From contig JAIDMV010000126.1 of assembly GCA_029050385.1 (NCBI GenBank), positions 1 through 13,698 on the forward strand: a stretch of DNA of 13,698 nt, given 5' to 3'. A model generated the notes under the pieces. That model was given only the letters and a program-made list of their open reading frames with translations, was not told the DNA's origin and made no database searches. This stretch comes from Anaeroplasmataceae bacterium (GTDB taxonomy: Bacteria; Bacillota_I; Bacilli_A; Acholeplasmatales; Anaeroplasmataceae). The position numbers and the translations under genes are program-made. Below are positions 6,699-13,698 of the stretch, piece after piece. The stretch's first letter is position 1. The number at the start of each line of letters is the position of its first letter.

Positions 6699-7208
6699 AT
6701 GGATCTAAAAGAAATAGGAAAGTTTTTAGCTGAACTTAGACATAAACATAATTTGACACAGGAAGAACTAGGAGAAGAGCTTGGAGTGACAAATAAGACA
6801 ATCTCTAGATGGGAAAATGGAAATTACTTACCTCCTGTAGAAATGCTATTACTTTTAAGTGAACGATATGAGATATCAATCAACGAAATTCTTTCTGGGC
6901 AAACGCTAGATGGAACCAGTTATAAAGAAAAGGCTGAAGAGAATTTGAAGACTGCTTTAGAAAATAGCGCCTTTACCCTACAAGAACGCATAGCTTTTTT
7001 TGAAAAGAAGTGGCTGAAGGAACACACTTTTGAAATGGTATTAGAGTTAATTGTTTTAATTGTTCTTGCCGTTGTTGGGTTCATTTTAATGAAAAATATA
7101 TTGACTATCATTGCTACTATCTTAACATTTATTTGGTTTATTTATATTCATAATCGGAAAAGTGCATATGTAGAGAATATGGCTTATCCCAAATCAGAAA
7201 ATAAATAA
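6699..7208 (+). CDS. XRE-family regulator with C-terminal membrane helices
   Basis: This is a 169-residue protein with an N-terminal Cro/C1-type helix-turn-helix (about 5-60). The DNA-recognition part reads TQEELGEELGVTNKTISRWE (20-39), followed by the family's NGNYLPPVEMLLLLSERYEISINEILSG. A linker is followed by two hydrophobic segments (about 111-131 and 133-151) and a short polar tail, so the DNA-binding domain is probably tethered to the inner face of the membrane. This HTH-plus-membrane architecture is common in Bacillota; the signal sensed is unknown. AAAGGAG at 6684-6690 is the ribosome binding site. An inverted repeat just upstream may be its operator. The gene is alone on its strand and faces the tRNA/TfoX region. 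Confidence 0.9.
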   Translation: MDLKEIGKFLAELRHKHNLTQEELGEELGVTNKTISRWENGNYLPPVEMLLLLSERYEISINEILSGQTLDGTSYKEKAEENLKTALENSAFTLQERIAFFEKKWLKEHTFEMVLELIVLIVLAVVGFILMKNILTIIATILTFIWFIYIHNRKSAYVENMAYPKSENK

Positions 7209-7231
7209 ATCTTGCAAACTTTGCAAGATTT
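7207..7231 (+). other. Perfect hairpin at the end of the XRE gene
   Basis: An 11-bp perfect inverted repeat (7207-7217 with 7221-7231) has a 3-base loop and overlaps the XRE stop codon. It is not followed by a T-run. It may protect the mRNA 3' end or help the downstream terminator. Confidence 0.5.
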
Positions 7232-7255
7232 AGACCGCTGCCAAAGAAAAATAGA

Positions 7256-7292
7256 GGCTGTGAAAACTAGTTTTTACAGCCCCGTTTTTTTT
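7256..7292. terminator. Bidirectional terminator between convergent genes
   Basis: An 11-bp stem with one G-U pair (7256-7266 with 7271-7281) and a CTAG loop is followed on the + strand by eight Ts (7285-7292). On the - strand it is followed by TCTATTTTT. It can therefore end both the XRE transcript and the convergent TfoX-like transcript. Confidence 0.87.
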
Positions 7293-7293
7293 A

Positions 7294-7545
7294 TTAAATA
7301 GAATCATTAAATGCTTTCAATTCTTTTTTTGTGTCAACTGATAATCGATTGAATTCTATATCTTGAATAGCACCTTCTAATGTATAAAGATGAACTAAAC
7401 AAACATTAGGATAAGCTTTTTTAATTTTAAGAAATGCTTCTTTAGAGCCAATTTGAATTAGCTTTTCTTTTGTTTCTATCCCAACACTAATAAGTTTATT
7501 TGCCATTTCTTTTCCTATGTTTTTCATTGAAGTTAAATTAGTCAT
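7294..7545 (-). CDS. Small TfoX C-terminal-domain protein
   Basis: This is an 83-residue protein that is essentially a stand-alone TfoX C-terminal domain (helix-hairpin-helix-like). It contains LTSMKNIGKEMANKLISVGI (4-23), then LIQIGSKEAFLKIKKAYPNVC and LYTLEGAIQDIEFNRL. Full TfoX/Sxy regulates competence in Gammaproteobacteria. Isolated copies of this domain occur in many Bacillota without a known role, so no competence function is claimed. The frame is open further upstream but runs backwards through tRNA-Arg. The ATG at 7543-7545 is chosen because AAAGGAG (complement of 7554-7560) lies 8 bases before it. It follows the tRNA terminator and may depend on read-through from the tRNA promoter. 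Confidence 0.88.
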   Translation of the reverse strand: MTNLTSMKNIGKEMANKLISVGIETKEKLIQIGSKEAFLKIKKAYPNVCLVHLYTLEGAIQDIEFNRLSVDTKKELKAFNDSI

Positions 7546-7572
7546 ATCCTTCACTCCTTTATTTTGGAAATG

Positions 7573-7599
7573 AAAAAGAGACTTTTTTAAAGTCTCTTT
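7573..7599 (-). terminator. Terminator after the tRNA-Asp/tRNA-Arg pair
   Basis: An 11-bp perfect inverted repeat (7575-7585 with 7589-7599) has a 3-base loop. Read leftward, the stem is followed by TT before CATTTCC. It sits 11 bases after the tRNA-Arg 3' end and before the TfoX-like start. Confidence 0.75.
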
Positions 7600-7610
7600 A
7601 AATTTCAATC

Positions 7611-7687
7611 TGGCGCACCCAAGAGGATTCGAACCCCTAACCTTTTGATCCGTAGTCAAACGATCTATCCAATTGATCTATGGGTGC
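7611..7687 (-). tRNA. tRNA-Arg (anticodon ACG)
   Basis: A complete 77-nt cloverleaf on the - strand. The acceptor GCACCCA pairs with TGGGTGC, followed by G and an encoded CCA. The anticodon stem-loop is TTTGA-CTACGGA-TCAAA, giving anticodon ACG (wobble A, read as inosine, decoding CGN). The T-arm GGTTCGAATCC is normal. It lies 10 bases after tRNA-Asp in the same transcript. Confidence 0.96.
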
Positions 7688-7697
7688 ATATATAAAA

Positions 7698-7773
7698 TGG
7701 CGGTTCGGACGGGACTTGAACCCGCGATCTCCAGTGTGACAGACTAGCATGTTAACCACTACACCACCGAACC
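7698..7773 (-). tRNA. tRNA-Asp (anticodon GTC)
   Basis: A complete 76-nt cloverleaf on the - strand. The acceptor GGTTCGG pairs with CCGAACC, followed by G and an encoded CCA. The anticodon stem-loop is CTAGT-CTGTCAC-ACTGG with anticodon GTC. D- and T-arms (GGGTTCAAGTCCC) are standard. It is the first gene of the two-tRNA unit. Confidence 0.96.
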
Positions 7774-7791
7774 ATTATCTAGCGCTTGATT

Positions 7792-7821
7792 ATTATATCA
7801 TACTTGACAAATGAAAAACAA
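7792..7821 (-). promoter_or_regulatory. tRNA operon promoter with extended -10
   Basis: On the - strand, TTGTTT (complement of 7816-7821) and TATAAT (complement of 7792-7797) are 18 bases apart. TGA directly before the -10 makes an extended TGnTATAAT. It lies 18 bases upstream of tRNA-Asp. Confidence 0.8.
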
Positions 7822-7848
7822 GTACTTTTTTTCTTTTTTGAAAAAGAA

Positions 7849-7854
7849 TATAAT
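7849..7854 (+). promoter_or_regulatory. Probable -10 box of the M42 peptidase operon
   Basis: A perfect TATAAT lies 26 bases before the M42 start, in the intergenic region shared divergently with the tRNA promoter. The -35 region is only a T-rich run (7826-7831), so the promoter is likely but weakly defined. Confidence 0.55.
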
Positions 7855-7880
7855 TAATAAAGAGAAATGAGGAATATTGT

Positions 7881-8909
7881 ATGAGTATGGAATATATTAA
7901 GAACATCGCATTAAAATTGTTTTTATGTGATTCTCCAACAGGCTTTAGTAAAAATGTAAATATGTTACTTTTAGATTTATTAAAAGAACTAGGATATGAT
8001 GCAACACTTACGAATAAAGGAAATGTTAAATTATTTATAGAAGGAAAAAATCATTCTAAGAAAATAGCTACAAGTGCACATGTTGATACTTTAGGTTTAA
8101 TGGTACGCTCTATTCGTGGAGATGGTACACTTGCAGTTACAAATGTAGGCGGTCCGTCTATTCCTACTTTAGATGGGGAATATTGTAAAATTATGACTAG
8201 AAATGGGAAGTGCTATACGGGTACAATTCTATGTAGTAGTGCTTCAGTTCATGTCTATGAAGATGCCAAGAGTAAGCCAAGAGATTTGGATTCTATGCTT
8301 GTTCGTATAGATGAAAAGGTAAAATCTAAAGATGATGTATTAAAACTCGGAATTGATAATGGGGACTATATCTTTATAGACCCTAAAACTACTCTTACAC
8401 CTAGCGGATTCTTAAAAAGTCGCTTTATCGATGATAAGGGAAGTGTTTGTGCAATTTTAGGTGTTTTGAAAGAATTGAAAGAGAAAAATATGTTGCCAGC
8501 ATATGATACTTTCGTTTATTTTGTTAATCAAGAAGAAGTAGGTCATGGTGCTGCTACAACAGATAGTGATATTGATGAATTTGTCACAGTAGATATGGGT
8601 TGTATTGGTAAGGATTTAGCTGGTAATGAATATGCGGTATCAATTTGTGCAAAGGATTCTGGTGGACCTTATAGCTACGAACTTACGACTAAGCTCATTC
8701 AATTAGCTAAAGAAAATCAATTAAACTATGTAGTTGATATCTTCCCATTTTATGGTTCAGATATTGGTGCTGCATGGAGAAGTGGTGTGGATTGTGCTGG
8801 TGCATTAATCGGTCCTGGTGTTCATGCGAGTCATGGTATGGAGCGTACACATTTAGAAGCCATAGAAAATACAATGAAGCTTTTATACCTATACTTAACA
8901 ACAAAATAG
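7881..8909 (+). CDS. M42 family metallo-aminopeptidase
   Basis: This is a cytoplasmic di-metal aminopeptidase of family M42 (glutamyl aminopeptidase/PepA-TET/cellulase M type), which trims N-terminal residues from peptides and usually forms dodecamers. It has 342 residues, the normal length. Metal and catalytic residues are visible in order: HVD with H67 and D69, FIDDKG with D184/D185 (bridging Asp), NQEEVGHGA with E218 (base) and E219, D238 in VDMG, and the C-terminal HASHGMERTH (315-324) supplying the last metal histidine. The third residue is also Met (8 o'clock alternative start at 7887); the first ATG has GAGG 8 bases upstream. The kinase gene follows after 12 bases, so the two are cotranscribed. 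Confidence 0.95.
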   Translation: MSMEYIKNIALKLFLCDSPTGFSKNVNMLLLDLLKELGYDATLTNKGNVKLFIEGKNHSKKIATSAHVDTLGLMVRSIRGDGTLAVTNVGGPSIPTLDGEYCKIMTRNGKCYTGTILCSSASVHVYEDAKSKPRDLDSMLVRIDEKVKSKDDVLKLGIDNGDYIFIDPKTTLTPSGFLKSRFIDDKGSVCAILGVLKELKEKNMLPAYDTFVYFVNQEEVGHGAATTDSDIDEFVTVDMGCIGKDLAGNEYAVSICAKDSGGPYSYELTTKLIQLAKENQLNYVVDIFPFYGSDIGAAWRSGVDCAGALIGPGVHASHGMERTHLEAIENTMKLLYLYLTTK

Positions 8910-8921
8910 GAGAGAAAAAAT

Positions 8922-9746
8922 ATGAAGAGAATTCTTACAATTCAAGATATTTCCTGTGTTGGACAATGTTCTTTAACTGTAGCTTTACCTATTATTTCAT
9001 CTTTTGGAATAGAGACCGCAGTTATTCCAACTGCAGTATTATCTACTCATACTGCCTTTCAAGGATTTACTTTTTGTGATTTAACTGAAGAATTACCAAA
9101 GATCTTGAAGCATTGGGAAAAGGAAGATATTCAGTTTGATGGATTCTATACAGGATATATTGGATCTATAAAGCAAATTGAATATATTAAAGATATAATG
9201 CATCATACTGCAAAACCAAACGCTGTAAAGGTTGTTGATCCTTGTATGGCAGATCATGGGAAGCTTTATGCTGGATTTGCAAGTGATTTTCCAAAGCATA
9301 TGCTAGAGCTTTGCAAAGAAGCAGATGTAATCGTGCCTAATTTAACGGAACTATGCTTTTTACTAGATGTTCCTTATAGAGAATATAATAAAGAAGAACT
9401 AGAGTCTTTAGTTAAGAAAATGAGTGATTGCATTGAGGCATCTGTGGTTTTAACAGGTGTAAGTTTTAATCCAAATGAGCTTGGCTCTTTGACGTATGAT
9501 AGAACTAAAGATAAAATATCTTATTTTTTTACCGAGCGAATCCCTGTTTTCTTTCATGGGACAGGGGATTGCTTTGCAAGTGCTTTTTTCGGCTCAGTAG
9601 TAAAAGGATTTGATTATGATAAGGCTGCAGAAATTGCTTGTGAGTTTACTTATAGAGCAATAGCAAATACAGAAGCCGATGCAAAACAGCATTGGTATGG
9701 TGTTCATTTTGAAGAGGCACTAGGCTACTTAACCAATATAAAATAA
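8922..9746 (+). CDS. Pyridoxal/pyridoxamine kinase (PdxY/PdxK family)
   Basis: This is a vitamin B6 salvage kinase of the ribokinase-like fold, 274 residues. It phosphorylates pyridoxal, pyridoxamine or pyridoxine with ATP on the way to PLP. Signatures are the N-terminal ILTIQDISCVGQCSLTVALP (4-23), STHTAF (41-46), GYIGS (78-82), VVDPCMADHGKLY (104-116), VPNLTE (138-143) and the anion-hole/catalytic GTGD at 213-216 with D216 as the base. It sits 12 bases behind the M42 gene with an AGGAGAG site. The pyridoxamine-kinase branch common in Bacillota fits better than E. coli PdxY, but substrate preference cannot be read. No B6 biosynthesis genes are nearby. Confidence 0.93.
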   Translation: MKRILTIQDISCVGQCSLTVALPIISSFGIETAVIPTAVLSTHTAFQGFTFCDLTEELPKILKHWEKEDIQFDGFYTGYIGSIKQIEYIKDIMHHTAKPNAVKVVDPCMADHGKLYAGFASDFPKHMLELCKEADVIVPNLTELCFLLDVPYREYNKEELESLVKKMSDCIEASVVLTGVSFNPNELGSLTYDRTKDKISYFFTERIPVFFHGTGDCFASAFFGSVVKGFDYDKAAEIACEFTYRAIANTEADAKQHWYGVHFEEALGYLTNIK

Positions 9747-9767
9747 TTTTAAGAGAAGAGGGAATCC

Positions 9768-10850
9768 ATGCTTACGGATTTAATTTTGGAAAATGAAGAA
9801 AAAATAGAAAAATTTGATCTTGAGTACTATAAATGTCAAAAGAATTATCCGATTTTTGCGGCATTGTCAGCTTTAGAGACGACAAATGAAATACAAAAAT
9901 GCTACTATAATTTAGAAGATGACTCTTATGAATTTAACGCCCTTAAATTGTATGCTTTTCTTCAAAGCTTATTTGTTTCTGTTGATTCTTTATATGCTTT
10001 ATCATTTTCTTTAACTAAAAGTAAAAGTTTTATTAACATCAATAAAAATCCTGTTTTAAGAGAATTAAAATATATTCGTAATGACGTTGTAGGTCATCCT
10101 GCTAATCGAATGTATAATTCTACAACACTAGCTTATTGTATTTTAGATGTGAATAGTGTGAATAAAAATGGTTTTTCATATAATATTTATTCAGGTCAAG
10201 GTATAGATAAAAAGTACGTTGATATCTCTAAAATTGTGGAAAGCTATTATATAGAATGTAATGCTTTTTTAAATGAATTATTAGAGGTTGCAGTAGATGA
10301 TAAAATGAAATCTAAATATACAAAGCTTGCTTTAGCAGCTTTAGATTTATTTGATATGCACGGAAACTATATGGAATCTTTAAATTCTTTAAAGAAAATC
10401 TATTTAAAAAATTTTCCAAATGCTACCTCTAGCCAGCATCGTTTTTTATGGAGAGTGGAACTTATTGAAGCATTGGCAGAGTATCAAATTTCTGATGAAG
10501 AAATTTTAGATCTAAAAGAATATGCAATTGGATTGGAATTGATTAAAATATATCAGTTGTTTTCAGGGAAGGAATATACCTTATCCTTGGCCAGAAGAAA
10601 GCCTATATTGGTTTCGGCTTTTTATCGTTTTATTAAGAAGAATAAAGATAGCATTCCTTATGTGGATAAAATAAACGACCTAAAACATCCTTTGATTCTT
10701 TCATCACTAGATCATCTTTTAGAGTTATCGATAGAAAGAAATGTGAATGCAGTAACAAAATACTTAAGTTTTCTAAAAAGTTTATATGAAGAAAAACAAG
10801 ATGCATTGCTATATGCATTTGCTTTACCTGTTAAAGATTACAAAAAATAA
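9768..10850 (+). CDS. Unrecognised helical protein with HEPN-like motif
   Basis: I do not recognise the full 360-residue protein. It is predicted to be mostly helical, soluble, and without a signal peptide or membrane segment. In the N-terminal part, a helix (about 58-84) is followed by VLRELKYIRNDVVGHP. R104, N105 and H110 match the RN-x4-H pattern (within Rx4-6H) of HEPN-domain ribonucleases, whose active site is formed at a dimer interface. The C-terminal 200 residues look like a helical repeat or scaffold region with no recognised motif. The start has GAAGAGGG 5 bases upstream. It follows the kinase gene by 21 bases and is probably in the same operon, without an obvious partner antitoxin. 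Nuclease activity is an inference from one motif. Confidence 0.85.
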   Translation: MLTDLILENEEKIEKFDLEYYKCQKNYPIFAALSALETTNEIQKCYYNLEDDSYEFNALKLYAFLQSLFVSVDSLYALSFSLTKSKSFININKNPVLRELKYIRNDVVGHPANRMYNSTTLAYCILDVNSVNKNGFSYNIYSGQGIDKKYVDISKIVESYYIECNAFLNELLEVAVDDKMKSKYTKLALAALDLFDMHGNYMESLNSLKKIYLKNFPNATSSQHRFLWRVELIEALAEYQISDEEILDLKEYAIGLELIKIYQLFSGKEYTLSLARRKPILVSAFYRFIKKNKDSIPYVDKINDLKHPLILSSLDHLLELSIERNVNAVTKYLSFLKSLYEEKQDALLYAFALPVKDYKK

Positions 10851-10884
10851 ATAACGCTTTTATATAGATATATTTTCTATTTTT

Positions 10885-10893
10885 TGTTATAAT
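10885..10893 (+). promoter_or_regulatory. Extended -10 promoter of typA
   Basis: TGTTATAAT is a perfect extended -10 element 24 bases before the typA start, in a short AT-rich gap after the preceding gene. There is no recognisable -35. TGGAGG at about 10904-10909 is the ribosome binding site. Confidence 0.75.
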
Positions 10894-10917
10894 AGACTTT
10901 GTTTTGGAGGCAGTAAT

Positions 10918-12747
10918 ATGGATATTAGAAATATAGCAATCATTGCCCATGTTGACCATGGTAAAACGACATTAGTAGATAAGCTATTAAAAAGCTCACA
11001 TACATTTAAAGAGCATCAGGTAGTTGAAGAACGTGTAATGGATTCTAATGCTTTGGAAAGAGAAAGAGGTATTACCATTTTAGCGAAGAATACAGCAATT
11101 ACCTATAAGGATACAAAAATCAATATATTAGATACACCAGGACATGCAGACTTTTCAGGCGAAGTAGAGCGTATCATGAAAATGGTGGATGGGGTAGTTT
11201 TAGTAGTAGATGCTTACGAAGGAACTATGCCACAAACAAGATTCGTTTTAAAGAAGGCGTTTGAAGCCCATCTAAAACCAATTGTAGTAATCAATAAAGT
11301 AGATAAGCCTTCTGCAAGACCTGTTGAGGTTATTGATGAGGTTTTAGAATTATTTATTGATTTGGGCTGTGATGAAGATGAATTAGATTTTCCAGTATGT
11401 TTTGCATCAGCTGTTAATAACACATGCTCTTTATCTAGTGATATTTCAACTCAAAAGGAAGGTATGGAGCCTTTACTTGATATGATAATAAAAGAAATTC
11501 CTGCTCCAGCAATGGATAAGGATGCTCCTTTACAGCTTCAGCCAGCTTTATTAGATTATACTGATTTTGTTGGCCGTATAGGTATTGGTAGAATTGCTCG
11601 TGGTACAATTCATTCAGGTGAGGTTGTTTCTTGTTGCAGATTAGATGGTTCTATCAAATCCTTTAGAGTTCAAAAGCTTTATGGATTCTTAGGATTAGAC
11701 CGTATAGAGATTAAAGAAGCATCAGCTGGTGAGATTGTTGCTATCTCTGGCTTAGGAGATATCTCTGTTGGAGAAACAATTTGTACACAAGGTCAAGAGG
11801 AACCTTTAGAAAAAATTCATATTTCTGAGCCAACTGTTCAAATGACCTTTGGAACTAACACCTCTCCATTTTGTGGTAAGGATGGAAAAAGTGTAACAGC
11901 AACCAAAATAGAAGAACGTTTATTTAGAGAAGTACAAAAGGATGTCTCCTTAAGAGTAAAAAGATTAGAAACTCTAGAGGAATGGTTGGTTTCTGGGCGT
12001 GGGGAACTTCACTTAGGAATCTTAATAGAAACTATGCGTAGAGAAGGATATGAGTTTCAGGTATCAAGACCTCAAGTTATTATGAAGGAAATTGATGGAG
12101 TGACTTGTGAACCATATGAGTATTGTGTGATTGATGTACCAAATGAGTCTGCTGGATCTGTAATAGAAATGATGGGGAACCGTCATGGAAATATGGAAAC
12201 AATGACCAATACAGAAACTCAAACGAGATTGGTTTATACGATTCCATCACGCGGTCTAATTGGATTTAATACAGATTTTATGACTGCAACAAAAGGTTAT
12301 GGAATCATCAATCATAGCTTTATTGATTATCGTCCAGTAGAATCCATCTATATTGCTGAACGTACAACAGGTGTATTGGTTTCTATGGCTCAAGGGCAAT
12401 CTACAGCATATTCCATTGGAGCATTAGAGGACAGAGGAACAATGTTTATTGCCCCTGGAGAAGAAATATATGAGGGTATGATTGTTGGTGAAGCAAATAA
12501 AAATCTTGACCTTGCAGTCAATGTTGTAAAGGCAAAGCAACAAACCAACACGCGTTCTTCAAATAAGGATATGACAGTTGTATTAAAGACACCTAGAGTA
12601 TTAACTTTAGAGGCTTGTTTAGAATTTATTAATGAAGATGAGCTTGTAGAAATAACACCTAAAAAAATTCGCTTACGTAAGAAGATATTAGATACTGTTG
12701 AACGTAAGAAATATGATGCTAAGATGAGAAGTTTAAAAGAAGAGTAG
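10918..12747 (+). CDS. typA: Ribosome-associated GTPase TypA/BipA
   Basis: This is the translational GTPase TypA (BipA), 609 residues, the normal length. It binds the ribosome at the elongation-factor site and supports 50S assembly and growth under stress, especially at low temperature. The GTPase motifs are complete: G1 AHVDHGKT (10-17), G2 RERGITI (48-54), G3 DTPGHADF (72-79) and G4 NKVD (126-129), with G5 near SA at 164-165. The later EF-G-like domains show SGRGELHLGIL, MGNRHGNME and PSRGLIGF. The C-terminal domain ends in a basic KKIRLRKKILD typical of BipA. It is monocistronic from its own extended -10 promoter. No clear terminator is visible before the next gene's promoter. Confidence 0.97.
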   Translation: MDIRNIAIIAHVDHGKTTLVDKLLKSSHTFKEHQVVEERVMDSNALERERGITILAKNTAITYKDTKINILDTPGHADFSGEVERIMKMVDGVVLVVDAYEGTMPQTRFVLKKAFEAHLKPIVVINKVDKPSARPVEVIDEVLELFIDLGCDEDELDFPVCFASAVNNTCSLSSDISTQKEGMEPLLDMIIKEIPAPAMDKDAPLQLQPALLDYTDFVGRIGIGRIARGTIHSGEVVSCCRLDGSIKSFRVQKLYGFLGLDRIEIKEASAGEIVAISGLGDISVGETICTQGQEEPLEKIHISEPTVQMTFGTNTSPFCGKDGKSVTATKIEERLFREVQKDVSLRVKRLETLEEWLVSGRGELHLGILIETMRREGYEFQVSRPQVIMKEIDGVTCEPYEYCVIDVPNESAGSVIEMMGNRHGNMETMTNTETQTRLVYTIPSRGLIGFNTDFMTATKGYGIINHSFIDYRPVESIYIAERTTGVLVSMAQGQSTAYSIGALEDRGTMFIAPGEEIYEGMIVGEANKNLDLAVNVVKAKQQTNTRSSNKDMTVVLKTPRVLTLEACLEFINEDELVEITPKKIRLRKKILDTVERKKYDAKMRSLKEE

Positions 12748-12764
12748 TTTTTTCTGGAATTATG

Positions 12765-12793
12765 TTGTATTCTATATAAGTTTGTTGTAAAAT
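12765..12793 (+). promoter_or_regulatory. Promoter of the DUF4234 gene
   Basis: TTGTAT (12765-12770) and TAAAAT (12788-12793) are 17 bases apart, 19 bases before the chosen start codon. GGAGG at 12800-12804 then serves as the ribosome binding site. Confidence 0.7.
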
Positions 12794-12812
12794 AATAATG
12801 GAGGTTATAGAG

Positions 12813-13142
12813 ATGCAAAAAAGAGATGTTATTGTAGTTATTTTATTAGGTTTATTTACTTGTGGTATTTATCCTATTTATTGGTTCTATACAACTGCTG
12901 AAGCATTAAACAATGAAGTAGATGACAATGAACCATTAATGAATTACATTCTAGCCATCCTTTTAGGACTAATCACTTGTGGAATTTATACAATTTATTG
13001 GTCTTGGAAGTTCTATTCTAAACTAGATAAGTACACAGGAGAAAATAATGCAATTCTAAATTTCATTTTAGGTTTATTGGTTACTAATATTGCTGGTATG
13101 GCAATAGCACAAAGCTCTATCAATAAGAAATTAGAAGCATAA
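12813..13142 (+). CDS. DUF4234-family small membrane protein
   Basis: This is a 109-residue membrane protein of the DUF4234 family, function unknown. It begins MQKRDVIVVILLG and carries the family's TCGIYxIYW pattern twice: residues 10-24 and 49-63 are near-identical (13 of 15), an internal duplication. Three hydrophobic segments (about 6-27, 44-66 and 80-100) are expected. The ATG at 12813 is chosen over one at 12798 because the GGAGG ribosome binding site at 12800-12804 would otherwise lie inside the gene, and because RD directly after the start is typical. It has its own promoter and is followed by a hairpin, then a DUF2752 gene. Confidence 0.9.
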   Translation: MQKRDVIVVILLGLFTCGIYPIYWFYTTAEALNNEVDDNEPLMNYILAILLGLITCGIYTIYWSWKFYSKLDKYTGENNAILNFILGLLVTNIAGMAIAQSSINKKLEA

Positions 13143-13147
13143 AAATG

Positions 13148-13183
13148 AATTCACTTGTCAGTTTGGCAAGTGAATTTGCTTTT
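13148..13183 (+). terminator. Hairpin terminator after the DUF4234 gene
   Basis: A 12-bp stem with one G-U pair (13148-13159 with 13165-13176) and an AGTTT loop is followed by TGCTTTT. The short T-run suggests partial termination, allowing some read-through into the DUF2752 gene. Confidence 0.65.
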
Positions 13184-13198
13184 ATTAGGGAGGAGAAT

Positions 13199-13627
13199 AT
13201 GAAGAAAGCTTTTCAAAACATAATCAATTTTTCTATTCAATTTAATATCCCAATTTGTCTATTTGGATTGTATGTACTCATTACGCATACTTTTGGTTGG
13301 CAAAATTGTATTATTAAGCTTACCATAGGTTTTCCTTGTCCAGGCTGTGGAATGTCAAGAGCTATGTTTGCTTTACTTCAGTTTGATTTTGTAAAAGCAT
13401 TTGAGTATAATCCCTTTATTTTTGCTCTCCCAGTATTTATATTAGGCATTGCCTTTAAACATCTTTCTATAGTCAAAAAAATAGTAAATAATAAATGGGT
13501 AGGCATAGGTCTCGTTGGATTAGTTTTACTCGTTTATATTTTGCGCTTTGTATATGTTTATCCTAAAGTTCCTATGGATTATTATAAGCAGAATCTTTTC
13601 GCCCTTTTTATTTCTCTGTTTAAGTGA
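13199..13627 (+). CDS. DUF2752-family membrane protein
   Basis: This is a 142-residue protein of the DUF2752 family, function unknown. The family signature FPCPGCGMSRA is at 45-55, with C47 and C50 as a possible metal or redox CxxC pair, followed by the conserved FEYNP (68-72). Hydrophobic segments at about 17-31, 71-87 and 99-119 indicate a polytopic membrane protein. An ATG at 13145 is in frame but lies inside the upstream terminator. The ATG at 13199 has AGGGAGGAG 3 bases upstream and gives a typical start. It lies 56 bases behind the DUF4234 gene, a pairing that suggests a shared membrane role. Confidence 0.9.
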   Translation: MKKAFQNIINFSIQFNIPICLFGLYVLITHTFGWQNCIIKLTIGFPCPGCGMSRAMFALLQFDFVKAFEYNPFIFALPVFILGIAFKHLSIVKKIVNNKWVGIGLVGLVLLVYILRFVYVYPKVPMDYYKQNLFALFISLFK

Positions 13628-13682
13628 TTCAACTATGACTTGATTTTTTTCTAGTTTCTAGTTATTGTTGAATCTTTTTTTT
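13626..13682 (+). terminator. Probable terminator after the DUF2752 gene
   Basis: An 8-bp stem (GATTCAAC 13626-13633 with GTTGAATC 13667-13674) overlaps the stop codon and is followed directly by eight Ts (13675-13682). The 33-base loop is long and contains a small CTAG-TTT-CTAG hairpin, so folding may be branched. The remaining 16 bases show nothing. Confidence 0.6.
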
Positions 13683-13698
13683 ATGTTTAAATAAAGAT

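Noticed and set aside
7207..7231. Perfect hairpin as the XRE terminator
   Set aside because: No T-run follows; a better terminator with eight Ts lies 25 bases downstream.
7546..7659. N-terminal extension of the TfoX-like reading frame on the - strand
   Set aside because: It is translated from tRNA-Arg (the RGSNPLGCA stretch) and the tRNA terminator; a good ribosome binding site supports the ATG at 7545.
7804..7809. TTGACA as -35 of the M42 promoter
   Set aside because: It is 39 bases from the TATAAT at 7849, too far for a sigma-A promoter.
8774..9079. Open frame encoding a Cys/Ser/Tyr-rich peptide
   Set aside because: It is a frame-shifted shadow of the end of the M42 gene and the start of the kinase gene, which have intact family motifs.
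12390..12818. 142-codon open frame on the - strand
   Set aside because: It lies opposite the conserved C-terminal part of typA and has no ribosome binding site or recognisable motif.
13145..13198. Upstream ATG for the DUF2752 gene
   Set aside because: The extra 18 residues are encoded by a hairpin terminator, and a strong AGGGAGGAG site precedes the ATG at 13199.

Overview
This 13.7 kb window is ordinary chromosomal DNA from a low-GC Gram-positive bacterium (Bacillota). The evidence is the AT-rich coding sequence, strong AGGAGG-type ribosome binding sites, intrinsic terminators with T-tracts, TGnTATAAT extended -10 promoters, CCA-encoding tRNAs and the rpsP-khpA pair. An Erysipelotrichia- or Clostridia-like gut anaerobe fits best, but that is an inference. 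I see no phage, insertion sequence, CRISPR array or origin.

Layout. 1-620: rpsP and khpA, closed by a perfect 17-bp terminator where many Bacillota continue into rimM-trmD-rplS. 655-1335: a monocistronic ADP-ribosyltransferase-fold protein with its own terminator; short similar sequences lie just after khpA and just after this gene. 1381-3260: an operon of an unrecognised 125-aa protein, a short NfeD membrane protein and an SPFH/stomatin-type protein. 3275-6500: a short-chain dehydrogenase followed by LuxE-like and LuxC-like proteins. These last two are the fatty-acid reductase subunits known from bioluminescence, but there is no luciferase here. 6497-6700: a possible remnant of an AraC-type regulator and a 10-bp inverted repeat in front of a membrane-anchored XRE regulator.

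7256-7821 is read leftward: tRNA-Asp and tRNA-Arg from an extended -10 promoter, a terminator, then a small TfoX C-terminal-domain protein that converges on the XRE gene at a bidirectional terminator. 7849-10850: an M42 aminopeptidase, a pyridoxal/pyridoxamine kinase and a 360-aa protein with a HEPN-like RNDVVGH motif, closely spaced and probably cotranscribed. 10885-12747: typA (bipA) with its own extended -10 promoter. 12765-13682: two small membrane proteins, DUF4234 and DUF2752.

The most interesting items are the luciferase-free SDR-LuxE-LuxC cluster (possibly making a fatty aldehyde or alcohol), the ART-fold gene beside rpsP-khpA, and the HEPN-like protein hidden in a housekeeping operon. 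No clearly new multi-gene system can be proven from sequence alone.
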